Origin: Labrenzia sp. OB1
GTDB taxonomy: Bacteria > Pseudomonadota > Alphaproteobacteria > Rhizobiales > Stappiaceae
Length of the DNA stretch: 64,000 nt
Assembly (NCBI RefSeq): GCF_001624695.1
Contig: NZ_JSEP01000006.1
Coordinates: forward strand, 215,691-279,690
Direction of reading: 5' to 3'
Below the pieces are notes generated by a model, which had not been told where the DNA came from, made no database searches, and saw nothing but the letters and a program-made list of their open reading frames with translations. Below are positions 25,112 to 34,926 of this stretch, in pieces (position 1 is the first letter of the stretch; the number at the start of each line of letters is the position of its first letter). The position numbers and the translations under genes are program-made.

Positions 25112-27490
25112 ATGTCTTTTCCGTTTTTCCTGAACACGGAGATTTGGTCCGTAAGGGGCAGGCAGCTGGTGGCGGCGAGCGCTTTCGCCATTGCTGCAGC
25201 AACCCTTTGTCATGGGGTAACGGTCCCTGCGCATGCCCAGGAGCTGGTGAGCGGAATTTCCGGAGATATCGACCCGGATGCCAATCTGCTGCTGGAGTCC
25301 AGCGAACTCACCTATGATTTCGACAGGGACCTGATCGTCGCGACCGGAGATGTTCAGGTCTATTACGACGGCAACACCGTGCAGGCGCATCAGATTGTCT
25401 TCGACCGCAAGAGCGAACAGCTCAAGGCGATGGGCAACGTCATCTTCATCGACACAAGCGGCAATGTCGTGCGCACCGAAAAGTTGACCCTGTCGGAAGA
25501 TTTTTCGGAAGGCTTCGCCAAAGCCCTTCAGATCGACACAACCAAGCGCACGCGGTTCCTGGCCGAACAGGCGCGCCGCGAGGGCGATAACGTCACGACC
25601 ATCGAGAACGGCGTCTACACGGTCTATACCAAGCCGACCACGCCACCGGACAAGCCGCCTCTGTGGCGCGTCAGGGCCGAGAAGATCATCCACAATCAGC
25701 AGGAAAAGATCATCCGGTTCGAGAACGCCGCCTTCGAGGTCTACGGCCAGCCGATCGCCTACATGCCCTATTTGTCGATGCCGGATCCCACGATCAAGAG
25801 AAAGTCCGGTTTTCTCATGCCGAGCGGTATCGTTTCGGACAAGCTCGGCTATGGCGTGACCGTTCCCTACTACTGGGCGCTCGACCCGTATTACGACTTG
25901 ACGACCACACTCACGCCCTTGACCACGCAAGGGCTGTTCGGCGACGTGGAGTACCGTCACAGGTTCCATGCCGGTCAGGTCAGCCTGTCCGCCGCAGGGC
26001 TTTTCCAGGCACGTCCCGGGGAGTTTTCAACTTCCAGGGCAGACGACCGCTGGCGCGGCGCTGTCAATTCGAAAGCGGCCTTCAGCCTTGCGCGGGACTG
26101 GACCCTCGGCTGGAACCTCACCTACAAGAGCGACCGTGCGTTTTTTCAGGACTATTCGTTCACCAGTTTCGGCGACAACAGCGAAACCTCGGAGATCTAT
26201 CTGGAAGGAAAGACGGACCGCAACGCGCTGACAGTGCGCGCCTATGCGTTCCAGATTTCCCAGGAGGACTATACCGACAGCGAGTTCGACGCGAACGGAT
26301 TTTCCCCTGTCGGCAGTTCGCTGCAGGACAAACAGCCGCTTGTCCTTCCTGTGATCGATTATGACTATGTCTTTGCCGATCCTGTCCTGGCGGGCGAACT
26401 CGCGCTGACGGCCAACTTCACGTCGCTCACCCGCGACGAGACGGATGCCTTTTCCATCAACGGCGGTACAACGGCGAAATTTCGCGGTGTCGACGGAACA
26501 TTTTCCCGTCTGTCTCTCAAGGGGAACTGGCGCCGGACCTTTGTCGATCCGCTCGGACAGTCCTTCACCCCTTTCGCTTATATGCGCGGCGACCTGTTTT
26601 TCCTGGCCTCGCCCGATTCCGACGTGACAGCCCTGACCGGAGAGAGTTTTGTCGGTCGGGCCATGCCGGCCATCGGCCTGGAATACCGCTACCCCTTCAT
26701 CGCCACGTTCAACGGCGGCAACCAGATTGTCGAGCCGATCGCGCAGATCGTTGCCCGTCCGAACGAGCAGCGCATCGGAGAACTTCCGAACGACGACGCC
26801 CAGAGTATCGTCTTCGACACCACCACCCTGTTCGACTACGACAAGTTTTCCGGTTTTGACCGCGCCGAAGGCGGTACGCGCCTGAATGTCGGACTGAACT
26901 ACAAACTTCAGCTGGACAGCGGCTACTACATCAGCGGCCTGTTCGGCCGGTCCTACCAACTGGCCGGGGAAAATTCCTACGCAGTGCCCGATATCCTGGG
27001 GGCAACCGAGGATTCAGGCCTTGCCACGTCTCTGTCCGATTACGTCGGCAGCCTCTATCTGGACACGCAATACGGCGTGAAACTCGGCGCGCAGGCGCGG
27101 CTGGACAAGGACGATTTCTCGGTCAACCGTGTGCAGGCGCAGGCTACCGGCATCTACGGCCCGGTGGTTTCCACCCTCGCCTACGCTTTCCTGAATGCCC
27201 AGCCGGATGTCGGCATCGACGATCCCCGCGAAGAGCTTCTGGGCTCGGCGAGCCTGCGGCTGCAGGAAAACTGGCGGGTGTTCGGATCGATGCGTTACGA
27301 TCTGGAAAACAACGACATCGTTCAGGACGGCTTCGGGGTAGGCTATGACGATGAAGGCTTTTCCCTGTCGGTTTCCTATGCCGAGGATCGCAGCCGTAAC
27401 GATGGCGACGAGGTCGACCGCACCCTGTATTTCCGCATAGGTCTCAGGACCATCGGCAATACGCAGGTTTCGAGCGGCGCTCTGAACTAG
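25112..27490 (+). CDS. lptD: LPS assembly outer-membrane protein LptD
   Basis: A 792-aa outer-membrane beta-barrel that, with LptE, inserts LPS into the outer leaflet. An N-terminal signal sequence (about 1-43, ending AHAQ) is followed by an OstA-like periplasmic domain with repeats such as VQVYYDGNTVQAHQIVFDR and the motif PIAYMPYLSMPDPTIKRKSG (barrel entry), then the C-terminal barrel up to LYFRIGLRTIG. Length is normal for alphaproteobacteria. It is third in lptF-lptG-lptD; 211 bp separate it from the surA-like gene. Confidence 0.96.
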   Translation: MSFPFFLNTEIWSVRGRQLVAASAFAIAAATLCHGVTVPAHAQELVSGISGDIDPDANLLLESSELTYDFDRDLIVATGDVQVYYDGNTVQAHQIVFDRKSEQLKAMGNVIFIDTSGNVVRTEKLTLSEDFSEGFAKALQIDTTKRTRFLAEQARREGDNVTTIENGVYTVYTKPTTPPDKPPLWRVRAEKIIHNQQEKIIRFENAAFEVYGQPIAYMPYLSMPDPTIKRKSGFLMPSGIVSDKLGYGVTVPYYWALDPYYDLTTTLTPLTTQGLFGDVEYRHRFHAGQVSLSAAGLFQARPGEFSTSRADDRWRGAVNSKAAFSLARDWTLGWNLTYKSDRAFFQDYSFTSFGDNSETSEIYLEGKTDRNALTVRAYAFQISQEDYTDSEFDANGFSPVGSSLQDKQPLVLPVIDYDYVFADPVLAGELALTANFTSLTRDETDAFSINGGTTAKFRGVDGTFSRLSLKGNWRRTFVDPLGQSFTPFAYMRGDLFFLASPDSDVTALTGESFVGRAMPAIGLEYRYPFIATFNGGNQIVEPIAQIVARPNEQRIGELPNDDAQSIVFDTTTLFDYDKFSGFDRAEGGTRLNVGLNYKLQLDSGYYISGLFGRSYQLAGENSYAVPDILGATEDSGLATSLSDYVGSLYLDTQYGVKLGAQARLDKDDFSVNRVQAQATGIYGPVVSTLAYAFLNAQPDVGIDDPREELLGSASLRLQENWRVFGSMRYDLENNDIVQDGFGVGYDDEGFSLSVSYAEDRSRNDGDEVDRTLYFRIGLRTIGNTQVSSGALN

Positions 27491-27622
27491 GTTGTTTAAA
27501 CAATATCAGAGCATACCTGTGATTTCCGCAAAGACATCTTGCCGCCACGAAATAAGGCATGATGCGCGGAACCTTTGAATTTGTGACCGCAATATGCGAC
27601 ACAACTGATCAAAGACACATCA

Positions 27623-27659
27623 GAACGTGAGGCGATTCCACTAACACCGCGTCACGTTC
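27623..27659. repeat. 8-bp perfect inverted repeat upstream of the SurA-like gene
   Basis: GAACGTGA (27623-27630) and TCACGTTC (27652-27659) flank 21 bases. The site is 43-79 bp before the surA-like start and could be an operator or a leader hairpin. Confidence 0.4.
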
Positions 27660-27701
27660 CAATTTCGGTTTGGCTGCGGGTCAGCACGGATGGGTTAGAC
27701 A

Positions 27702-28622
27702 ATGCGACTTCGTTTCGTCCCGGTTTTCTTCAGCCTCGCGCTGGTTATGGCGGTCCCGTTTTCCGGATCGGCATCCGCTGCGATCAAGGTCATCGTCAAC
27801 GATACTCCCATCACTGATTATGACATCGCGCAGCGGTCACGGCTGATCACGCTGACACAGCGCAAATCGGCCTCGATTGCAAAGCGGGAAGCGGAACAGG
27901 AACTGATCGACGATCAGGTCAAGCTGGCCGAGGCAGCCCGAGTCGGCGTCGAGGTCAGCCAGTCCGAGGTCGACAATGCGTTCAACAACATCGCCCGCAA
28001 CGTGAAAATGTCTCCCTCGCAGCTTTCCAAGGCGCTGAGCAGCGGCGGCGTAAAACCGGATACGCTCAAGGACCGCCTGAAGGCGCAAATCGCGTGGAAC
28101 CAGATCCTGAGCCGCCGGTTCAGCGGCAATATCGATGTGGACGAATCCGATATTATCGCGGCGCTCAAGAAGACCGATGAGGAAGACCGGCAGAAGTCGA
28201 TCGAATACGATCTCAAGCGCGTCATCGTCGTCGTGCCGAAGAATGCCTCGGGCGGTTTCAAGTCCAAGCGCAAACAGGAGAGCAACCAGATCCGCGCTGC
28301 CTTCAACAACTGCGATGACGCTGGCCCCGTGCTGGGGAAATTCAGCGAGGTGGTGGTCCAGCCGATCGGACGCCGGCTTGAGACGGAACTGCCGCAGAAC
28401 CTGCGCACGGAAATCGAGAAGCTGGAGATCGGCAAACTCACAAAACCGAATACCACGCCTGTCGGCTATGAAATGATCGCACTTTGCGGAAAGCGGGAAA
28501 TCGCGTCGGATATCGCCGTGCGTACCGAGCTCGAGAATGAGTTGCGTGCGAAGGAAGGCGCAAGCCAGTCCCGCCGTTACCTGATGGAAATCCGCCGCCG
28601 CGCGACCATCATCTATCGCTGA
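27702..28622 (+). CDS. surA: SurA-like periplasmic chaperone with degenerate PPIase domain
   Basis: A 306-aa secreted protein. The signal peptide (1-27, ends SASAA) is followed by the SurA N-terminal chaperone domain (IKVIVNDTPITDYDIAQRSRL, EAEQELIDDQVKLAEA, VSQSEVDNAFNNIARN). A single parvulin-like region (about 165-270) is poorly conserved, so proline isomerase activity is doubtful. Its place between lptD and pdxA-rsmA is the same as that of surA in many proteobacteria, where it helps LptD and other barrels fold. Five bases separate it from pdxA. Confidence 0.88.
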   Translation: MRLRFVPVFFSLALVMAVPFSGSASAAIKVIVNDTPITDYDIAQRSRLITLTQRKSASIAKREAEQELIDDQVKLAEAARVGVEVSQSEVDNAFNNIARNVKMSPSQLSKALSSGGVKPDTLKDRLKAQIAWNQILSRRFSGNIDVDESDIIAALKKTDEEDRQKSIEYDLKRVIVVVPKNASGGFKSKRKQESNQIRAAFNNCDDAGPVLGKFSEVVVQPIGRRLETELPQNLRTEIEKLEIGKLTKPNTTPVGYEMIALCGKREIASDIAVRTELENELRAKEGASQSRRYLMEIRRRATIIYR

Positions 28623-28627
28623 GCGAT

Positions 28628-29650
28628 ATGGGCCGCTCCGCAAAAAAACCGATCGCCGTCAGCATGGGCGAACCCGCGGGCATCGGGCCCGATCTGGTTC
28701 TTCTGGCCTGGGCAAATCGCAAGTCTCTCCACCTGCCGCCCTTCTATGTGCGCGGGGATGAAGCGCTTATCGCCAGCCGGGCAGAAACACTTGGTCTGAA
28801 TATCCGTATCGACAGCGTATCGCCGGATCAGGCCGCCGCGCGGTTTTCAAAATCCCTGCCGATCGTGCAGACCGGGCCCGCCCTGACGGACCGGCCTGGC
28901 GAGGAGCAGAGCGAAACCGCCCCGTCGGTCGTCGCCTCCATCGAAGGCTGTATCGATGATATCGGCAGCGGTCTGGCCTCGAGTCTGGTGACAAACCCGA
29001 TCAACAAGGCCGCACTCTACAGAACCGGGTTCTCGTATCCCGGACATACGGAGTTTCTGGGCGCGCTTGCCGCCAGACACTGGCCCGATGCGCCAGCTCA
29101 GCCGGTCATGATGATCGCCGGTCCGGAATTGATGGTCGTGCCGGTGACAATCCATATTCCGATCAAGGACGTCCCCGCCGCGCTGACCGAAGACCTCATA
29201 GTCGAAACCGCCGAAATCACCGCGCGTGATCTGCGCACCCGTTTCGGATACACCAATCCCCGGCTGGCGATCTGCGGGCTCAATCCGCATGCAGGGGAAG
29301 ACGGCACCATCGGCACGGAAGACCGCGATGTCATCGCACCGGCGGTCGCCCGGCTCCAGGCGGCAGGCATAGCGGCAACAGGTCCGCATTCCGCCGATAC
29401 CCTGTTTCACCCCCCGGCGCGCAAGGCTTACGACTGCGTGCTTGGCATGTACCACGATCAGGTGCTCATTCCGGCAAAGACAATCGGCTTCGACGAGGGC
29501 GTGAATGTCACCCTCGGACTGCCCTTCGTGCGCACCTCTCCGGACCACGGCACCGCCTACGGACTGGCAGGCACCGGCACGGCCCGCATCGACAGCTTCT
29601 CGGCGGCGGTACGTCTTGCCGATGTCCTCGCCAATCCCGACCAGGTGTAA
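28628..29650 (+). CDS. pdxA: 4-hydroxythreonine-4-phosphate dehydrogenase
   Basis: A 340-aa NAD-dependent, metal-using dehydrogenase of pyridoxal phosphate synthesis. Motifs: [10 protein letters not shown] (14-23), [23 protein letters not shown] with a metal ligand His, [10 protein letters not shown] with the second His, and [20 protein letters not shown] with the third. Length fits E. coli PdxA (329 aa). It lies 5 bp after the surA-like gene and 1 bp before the proposed rsmA start. Confidence 0.96.
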   Translation: MGRSAKKPIAVSMGEPAGIGPDLVLLAWANRKSLHLPPFYVRGDEALIASRAETLGLNIRIDSVSPDQAAARFSKSLPIVQTGPALTDRPGEEQSETAPSVVASIEGCIDDIGSGLASSLVTNPINKAALYRTGFSYPGHTEFLGALAARHWPDAPAQPVMMIAGPELMVVPVTIHIPIKDVPAALTEDLIVETAEITARDLRTRFGYTNPRLAICGLNPHAGEDGTIGTEDRDVIAPAVARLQAAGIAATGPHSADTLFHPPARKAYDCVLGMYHDQVLIPAKTIGFDEGVNVTLGLPFVRTSPDHGTAYGLAGTGTARIDSFSAAVRLADVLANPDQV

Positions 29651-29651
29651 A

Positions 29652-30503
29652 TTGGCCCAGATTGACGATCTGCCCCCACTGCGCGACGTGATCGCGACTC
29701 ACGGTCTGGATGCCAGGAAATCACTCGGCCAGAACTTCCTGCTCGATCTGAACCTGACCTCGCGCATCGCCCGCTCTGCGGGGAGCCTGGAGGACTGCAC
29801 CGTCCTGGAAATCGGACCGGGACCGGGAGGCCTCACGCGGGCCCTGCTCGCATCGGAGGCCAGGAAAGTCGTTGCGATTGAAAAGGACAGCCGGTGTCTG
29901 CCGGCGCTTGCCGAGATTTCGGCGCGCTATCCGGACCGGCTTGACGTCATCGAAGGCGACGCCCTGAAACTCGATCCTGTTGCCCTCACCGGCGGCGGCA
30001 AGGTACGCATCGCTGCCAATCTGCCCTATAATGTCGGCACGCAGTTGCTTCTCAACTGGATCACCACGCCGGATTGGCCGCCATTCTGGTCGTCGCTGAC
30101 CTTGATGTTTCAGAAGGAAGTCGGCGAGCGGATCGTCGCGGCACCGGGCGCAAAAGCTTATGGCCGCCTCGGGGTGCTGGCGGGATGGCGCTGCAAAGGC
30201 GGTATCTTGTTCGACATAAGCCCCAAGGCCTTCACCCCGCCGCCAAAGGTCACCTCCGCGGTGGTGCACCTGACGCCCGAAACCACGCCCCTGCCCTGCG
30301 AGCTGACCGCTCTGGAACGGATCACAGCCGCCGCCTTCGGCCAGCGCCGCAAGATGCTGCGGGCCAGCCTCAAGGCGCTTTCTCCGGAAGCGGAACAATT
30401 GATCGTGCAGGCGGACATCGAGCCGACGGCGCGGGCGGAGGAAATCGACATTGCCGGGTTCGTGGACCTCGCCAATGTGTTCAGGGCAGCCGGAGCGGTT
30501 TAA
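29652..30503 (+). CDS. rsmA: 16S rRNA A1518/A1519 dimethyltransferase
   Basis: A 283-aa SAM-dependent enzyme (KsgA) that dimethylates two adjacent adenines near the 3' end of 16S rRNA. Motifs: [10 protein letters not shown] (about 23-32), [16 protein letters not shown] for SAM binding, [19 protein letters not shown] and the catalytic [12 protein letters not shown] propose a TTG start at 29652: AGGTG lies just before it, the protein then starts at the family N-terminus, and it is 1 bp after the pdxA stop. Upstream in-frame starts lie deep in pdxA. Confidence 0.93.
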   Translation: MAQIDDLPPLRDVIATHGLDARKSLGQNFLLDLNLTSRIARSAGSLEDCTVLEIGPGPGGLTRALLASEARKVVAIEKDSRCLPALAEISARYPDRLDVIEGDALKLDPVALTGGGKVRIAANLPYNVGTQLLLNWITTPDWPPFWSSLTLMFQKEVGERIVAAPGAKAYGRLGVLAGWRCKGGILFDISPKAFTPPPKVTSAVVHLTPETTPLPCELTALERITAAAFGQRRKMLRASLKALSPEAEQLIVQADIEPTARAEEIDIAGFVDLANVFRAAGAV

Positions 30504-30554
30504 AGCACATCCACGAAATCTGGATCCAGGCGCCGTTTCCGGGTCCAGGTTGCT

Positions 30555-31259
30555 TCACTCCTCACCCAGTTCCTTTTGCAGATCCTCAACCATGCCCTGG
30601 ATAAGCGGGCCGATCTTCGGGGAGCGGAATTGCTTGAGGCGCTCCGCCCTCAGGATCGCGCGGACATTCTCAAAGGCACGCTCCAGATCGTCATTGACGA
30701 CCACATAGTCGTATTCTCCCCAGAGGGACATTTCCTCGACCGCGGTTTTCATGCGCTTGGCGATGACTTCTTCGGTGTCTTCCGCACGCCGATGCAGACG
30801 GGATTTCATTTCGGCGATCGACGGCGGCAGAATGAAAATGGACACCACGTCTGAGCGCATTTTCTCGCAGAGCTGGAAAGTGCCCTGGATATCGATGTCG
30901 AAGAGGATGTCACGGCCGCTCTCGATGGCGTTTTCCACCGGTGCGCGGGGCGTTGCGTAGTAATTGCCGTGCACTTCCGCCCATTCCAGCAATTCGCCAT
31001 GATCGCGCATCTGCTCGAACCGTCCGGCGTCCAGAAAGTGATAATGCACACCATCGACTTCGCTGGAGCGCCGAGGCCGGCTCGTTACGGAAATCGACAA
31101 TTCCAGATTGTCTTCCTTTTCCAGAAGCAAGCGCGCAATGGTGGACTTCCCGGCGCCCGAAGGGGACGACAGGACCAGCATCAGCCCCCTGCGCTGCTGC
31201 TCGGCCTGATCCGCGCTGACGGTCGTTCCCGCCGGGGTTCCTGTGCGCGCCTCGCTCAT
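30555..31259 (-). CDS. gmk: Guanylate kinase
   Basis: A 234-aa enzyme that phosphorylates GMP to GDP. P-loop SSPSGAGKST (31-40), SVTSRPRRSSEVDGVHYHF for GMP binding, GNYYATPRAPVENAIESG and DILFDIDIQGTFQL are canonical. The first 25 residues are a short hydrophilic extension beyond E. coli Gmk. It follows yicC by 5 bp on the minus strand, a pairing known from many proteobacteria. It is convergent with rsmA. Confidence 0.96.
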   Translation of the reverse strand: MSEARTGTPAGTTVSADQAEQQRRGLMLVLSSPSGAGKSTIARLLLEKEDNLELSISVTSRPRRSSEVDGVHYHFLDAGRFEQMRDHGELLEWAEVHGNYYATPRAPVENAIESGRDILFDIDIQGTFQLCEKMRSDVVSIFILPPSIAEMKSRLHRRAEDTEEVIAKRMKTAVEEMSLWGEYDYVVVNDDLERAFENVRAILRAERLKQFRSPKIGPLIQGMVEDLQKELGEE

Positions 31260-31264
31260 GTGGT

Positions 31265-32158
31265 CTACTCCAGGTTCTGTATCTGCTCACGCATTTGATC
31301 GATGACGGCCTTCAGGTCCAATCCGATCGCGGTCAATTCGACATCGTTGGATTTGGAACACAAGGTGTTGGCCTCGCGGTTGAATTCCTGCGCCAGAAAA
31401 TCGAGCCGCCGGCCGATCGCCCCGCCCGCGTCCATCAGTTCGCGGACGGCGGCGACATGGGCATGCAGCCTGTCGAGCTCTTCGCGGATATCCGCCTTTG
31501 TCGCAAGGATCACCGCTTCCTGGTGAAGGCGTTGCGGGTCGAGCTGACTGTCCGATGCATCCATGAGGTCGAGAACCAGCTTCCGCAACCTGGCCTTGAT
31601 GGCTTCCGGCGTGCGGGCCGGCAGGTTTTCGGCTGCCTGGGTCAGCTCGGCGATGGTGTCAATCTGCTTGCGGACGATGCCGCTGATCGCCTGACCTTCC
31701 GTATGGCGCATGTCGACCAGATCGATCAGGGCGGCGTCCAGAGTGGTCAGCAGCGCGTTGTGCAGGGCTGCCTGAGCCTCCACGTCCTCTTCCGGTTCCT
31801 TGAGCTCGAACACGCCTCTCTGCGACAGGATACCGTCAAGAGAAGGCGGCGCGAGATCCGGCACACGGTTTTTCAGAAGGTCAATCGTCGAAAGAACCGC
31901 TTCAAGCGCTTTTTCATTTACCTGAAGCTGCTGCTCGGATTGGTCCCGCTGCATGGCAAGACCGATTGTAACGTTGCCGCGCCTGAGAAGCTTGCCGCAA
32001 CGTTCGCGGATCTTCGGTTCCAGCGTTTCCAGTCCGGTTGGAATGCGAATGCGCAGATCAAGGGATTTGCCGTTGACCGACCTGAGTTCCCAGGTCCAGC
32101 GAACCGGACCAGTTTCCCCCAGCGCGCGTGCAAATCCCGTCATGCTGGCCAGTGCCAT
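31265..32158 (-). CDS. yicC: YicC/YloC-family endoribonuclease
   Basis: A 297-aa protein of the YicC family, whose members act as RNases. Family text: MTGFARA at the N-terminus (residues 6-12), ELRSVNGKSLDLRIRIP, RGNVTIGL, and a C-terminal EANTLCSKSNDVELTAIGLDLKAVIDQMREQIQNLE. The ATG at 32158 follows AGGGGGG; the open frame upstream is not part of the family. It lies between mltG and gmk and is probably co-transcribed with both. Confidence 0.93.
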   Translation of the reverse strand: MALASMTGFARALGETGPVRWTWELRSVNGKSLDLRIRIPTGLETLEPKIRERCGKLLRRGNVTIGLAMQRDQSEQQLQVNEKALEAVLSTIDLLKNRVPDLAPPSLDGILSQRGVFELKEPEEDVEAQAALHNALLTTLDAALIDLVDMRHTEGQAISGIVRKQIDTIAELTQAAENLPARTPEAIKARLRKLVLDLMDASDSQLDPQRLHQEAVILATKADIREELDRLHAHVAAVRELMDAGGAIGRRLDFLAQEFNREANTLCSKSNDVELTAIGLDLKAVIDQMREQIQNLE

Positions 32159-32216
32159 TAGCCCCCCCTTGCGGACAAGTTGCGAGCGATTTTCGTCTTG
32201 CCTGTCGAATGCTCGA

Positions 32217-33347
32217 TCAGTTGGACGTCGCCGGCTGTGTTTGCGAGTTCTTTTCAGCCTCTCGCATGTCCCGTTCGATCTGTCTCCACTTGCGGACGTT
32301 TTCCTGATGCTGCTCATAGGTTTCGGCGAAAATGTGCCCGCCGGTTCCGTCCGCGACGAAAAAGAGATCCTTGGTCCGTGACGGATTGGCCACGGCCTCC
32401 ATGGCCGCCCGGCCCGGATTGCCGATCGGTCCGGGCGGCAGCCCGTCGATCTGGTAGGTGTTGTATTTGTTGTCCGCCTTCAGTTCCGACTGCTTGATCG
32501 CAGAGCGGTCCTTAAGCCAGGCTTCACTGCCATAAAGACCGTAAAGAATCGTCGGATCCGACTGCAGGCGCATTTTCCTGTTGAGACGGTTGACAAAGAC
32601 ACCTGCGACGCGCGGCCGTTCGTCGGCAAGAGCGGTTTCCTTTTCGACGATCGACGCCAGGATCACCAGTTCTTCCGGCGAAGCAACCGGCAGGTCTTCG
32701 GAGCGGCGCTCCCAGATTTCAGCCAAGAGCTTTTCCTGGGCGGCCTTCATCTGTTCCAGAACTTCCTGACGTGTCGTTCCGCGCGCGAAAGTGTAGGTCT
32801 CCGGCAGCAGGTCTCCTTCGCGGGGGATCTCGGTGATTTCACCAGACAGAACCGGATGCGCGCGAACCCGCTCGATGATCTGCGCCGTGGTCCAGCCTTC
32901 CGGTACGGTCACGGAATGGGTGACAGCATTGCCTTCCACCAGATCGGTCATGATCTCCTGCATCGACACGCCCGGCGCGAAGGCATATTCCCCGGCCTTC
33001 AGCTTCGTGGCGTTCTTGTAGAAACGGATGCCGAGATTGAAGATCCATTCATCGACCAGACTGTTCTCGATCACACCCTGGCTGGACAGCCGGTCGGTGA
33101 TGCCGGACAGACCTGCTCCGGAAGAAATCACCACGGTGGCGTCCTTTTGAAGTGGGCCGGCTTCCTCGAACTTTTCCTTACCGAAATACAGCACACCGCC
33201 AAACGTGGCGAGACCGATCACGGCAAGCGAGATGATCATGTTGACCAGAATGACGAGCGGATTGCGGACGTGACGGGAGCGCTGCGGCGGTCCCGGAGCC
33301 GGTTCAGGCTGCAAGGCTTCACGCGGGCTTTTCGGCTTAATGCGCAT
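32217..33347 (-). CDS. mltG: Endolytic murein transglycosylase MltG
   Basis: A 376-aa inner-membrane enzyme that cleaves nascent peptidoglycan strands. A Pro-rich cytoplasmic N-terminus is followed by one transmembrane span (about residues 30-55, VILVNMIISLAVIGLATFGG). The catalytic YceG domain has LPETYTFARGTT, ILASIVEKETALADERPRVAGVF with the catalytic Glu, and QSDPTILYGLYG and DGLPPGPIGNPG. The ATG at 33347 has GGAGGTG about nine bases upstream, which decides against the TTG at 33365. It is downstream of fabF on the same strand. Confidence 0.95.
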   Translation of the reverse strand: MRIKPKSPREALQPEPAPGPPQRSRHVRNPLVILVNMIISLAVIGLATFGGVLYFGKEKFEEAGPLQKDATVVISSGAGLSGITDRLSSQGVIENSLVDEWIFNLGIRFYKNATKLKAGEYAFAPGVSMQEIMTDLVEGNAVTHSVTVPEGWTTAQIIERVRAHPVLSGEITEIPREGDLLPETYTFARGTTRQEVLEQMKAAQEKLLAEIWERRSEDLPVASPEELVILASIVEKETALADERPRVAGVFVNRLNRKMRLQSDPTILYGLYGSEAWLKDRSAIKQSELKADNKYNTYQIDGLPPGPIGNPGRAAMEAVANPSRTKDLFFVADGTGGHIFAETYEQHQENVRKWRQIERDMREAEKNSQTQPATSN

Positions 33348-33408
33348 ATTTGATCGCACCTCCAAAACTGAGCCCCCAGATCCCTGACTCAGGCTCTACA
33401 CCAACCTT

Positions 33409-33432
33409 CTTTCACATGGGCCCATATGAAAG
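33409..33432. repeat. 24-bp near-perfect palindrome between fabF and mltG
   Basis: CTTTCACATGGG is followed directly by CCCATATGAAAG; 11 of 12 pairs match and the twelfth is a G-U-compatible mismatch on one strand. It lies 62 bp before the mltG start and could be an operator or a cruciform/hairpin. Confidence 0.5.
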
Positions 33433-33526
33433 CGGAAAAGCTGATCGAATTTGAGACGTTAGAGCATCTTGTCCCCGCTTTGGCGACCAAAGATTGCCCT
33501 TACTGCCCAACGGACACGATCAACAC

Positions 33527-33561
33527 CTCGGCCCGAACCATGACAATAGGTCCGGGCCGAG
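33527..33561 (-). terminator. Hairpin after fabF, possible terminator or attenuator
   Basis: CTCGGCCCG (33527-33535) and CGGGCCGAG (33553-33561) form a perfect 9-bp stem, 14 bp past the fabF stop. There is no T run on the minus strand, so it may slow rather than end transcription, or protect the mRNA 3' end. Confidence 0.5.
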
Positions 33562-33575
33562 AGAATTTGAACGGG

Positions 33576-34841
33576 TTATGCGGCAACTTTGCGGAAGACA
33601 AGCGAGGCATTCGTGCCACCAAAGCCGAAAGAATTCGACAAGGCGACATTGATGTCCATCTTTTTGGGCTTGTGAGGCACCAGATCGATTTCGGTCTCGA
33701 CCGAAGGATCGTCCAGATTGATTGTCGGCGGCGCCATTCCGTCGCGGATAGCCAGAACCGAGAAGATTGCTTCAACGGCCCCTGCCGCCCCAAGCAAATG
33801 GCCGATAGAGGATTTGGTCGACGACATTGTCAGACCTGATGCATGTTCGCCCGCGAGCCGGGTCACGGCGCCAAGTTCGATCTCGTCGCCCAGCGGTGTC
33901 GAAGTCCCGTGCGCATTGACATAGTCGATGTCGGCGGGGGTGACTTCAGCGCGTTTCAGTGCCGCCTCCATGCACCGGTAGGCGCCGTCGCCATCGGAGG
34001 AAGGAGCGGTAATGTGAAAAGCATCGCCGGAGAGGCCATACCCGATGACCTCCGCGTAGATATCCGCGCCGCGGCGCACGGCATGCTCATATTCTTCCAA
34101 AACCACGACACCTGCACCCTCACCCATCACAAAGCCGTCGCGGGCCTTGTCGTAGGGCCGGGATCCCCGTTCGGGGCTATCGTTGAAGCCGGTAGACAGG
34201 GCCCTGCACGCGGCGAACCCGGCGAGCGCCAGACGGCAGATAGGCGATTCGGTTCCTCCGGCCACCATCACATCCGCGTCGCCGAAGGCAATCAGACGGG
34301 ACGCATCGCCGATGGCGTGAGCCCCTGTGGAACACGCGGTCACCACGGCGTGGTTCGGTCCCTTTAGGCCATGGCGGATGGAGACATAACCGCCGGCCAG
34401 ATTGATGAGACGTCCGGGAATGAAAAACGGGCTGAGGCGTCGCGGGCCTTTTTCAGCCAGCATATAGGCACCTTGCTCGATGCCCTGCAGTCCGCCGATA
34501 CCCGAGCCGATCAGCACGCCGGATCGGACCTGCTGCTCGTAGGTTTCGGCCTTGTAGCCGGAATCAGCTATCGCCTGATCGGCGGCGGCCATGGCGTAGA
34601 CGATGAAGTCATCGACCTTGCGCTGCTCCTTGACCTCCAACCAGTCGTTCGGATTGAAAGCCCCTTCAGCGGAGGGGTCGCGCGGGATCTGGCAGGCGAT
34701 CTGACAGGCCAAATCGTCGACTTCGAAATTGGTGACCTTGTTTGCCCCGCTTTTGCCTTCGAGGATCTTTTTCCAAGTGACATCGACACCACTACCAAGC
34801 GGCGTCACCATGCCCACCCCAGTTACGACAACTCGCCTCAT
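33576..34841 (-). CDS. fabF: Beta-ketoacyl-ACP synthase II
   Basis: A 421-aa condensing enzyme that elongates fatty acyl-ACP with malonyl-ACP. The active-site Cys is in VTACSTGAHAIGDA (about 172), and the two His are in VNAHGTSTPLGD and SIGHLLGAAGA. The C-terminus is SFGFGGTNASLVFRK. The ATG at 34841 begins MRRVVVTGVG, the family start. It is followed by mltG and preceded by acpP with an 85-bp gap, as in other proteobacterial fab clusters. Confidence 0.97.
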   Translation of the reverse strand: MRRVVVTGVGMVTPLGSGVDVTWKKILEGKSGANKVTNFEVDDLACQIACQIPRDPSAEGAFNPNDWLEVKEQRKVDDFIVYAMAAADQAIADSGYKAETYEQQVRSGVLIGSGIGGLQGIEQGAYMLAEKGPRRLSPFFIPGRLINLAGGYVSIRHGLKGPNHAVVTACSTGAHAIGDASRLIAFGDADVMVAGGTESPICRLALAGFAACRALSTGFNDSPERGSRPYDKARDGFVMGEGAGVVVLEEYEHAVRRGADIYAEVIGYGLSGDAFHITAPSSDGDGAYRCMEAALKRAEVTPADIDYVNAHGTSTPLGDEIELGAVTRLAGEHASGLTMSSTKSSIGHLLGAAGAVEAIFSVLAIRDGMAPPTINLDDPSVETEIDLVPHKPKKMDINVALSNSFGFGGTNASLVFRKVAA

Positions 34842-34926
34842 AAACCTGCACTTGCGTTGGAAAGGACTGGCGGGGACTTGCCCCGCCGGCACCAGATTCA
34901 GTTCAAAATCAGGAAGGGCAGAGCCC

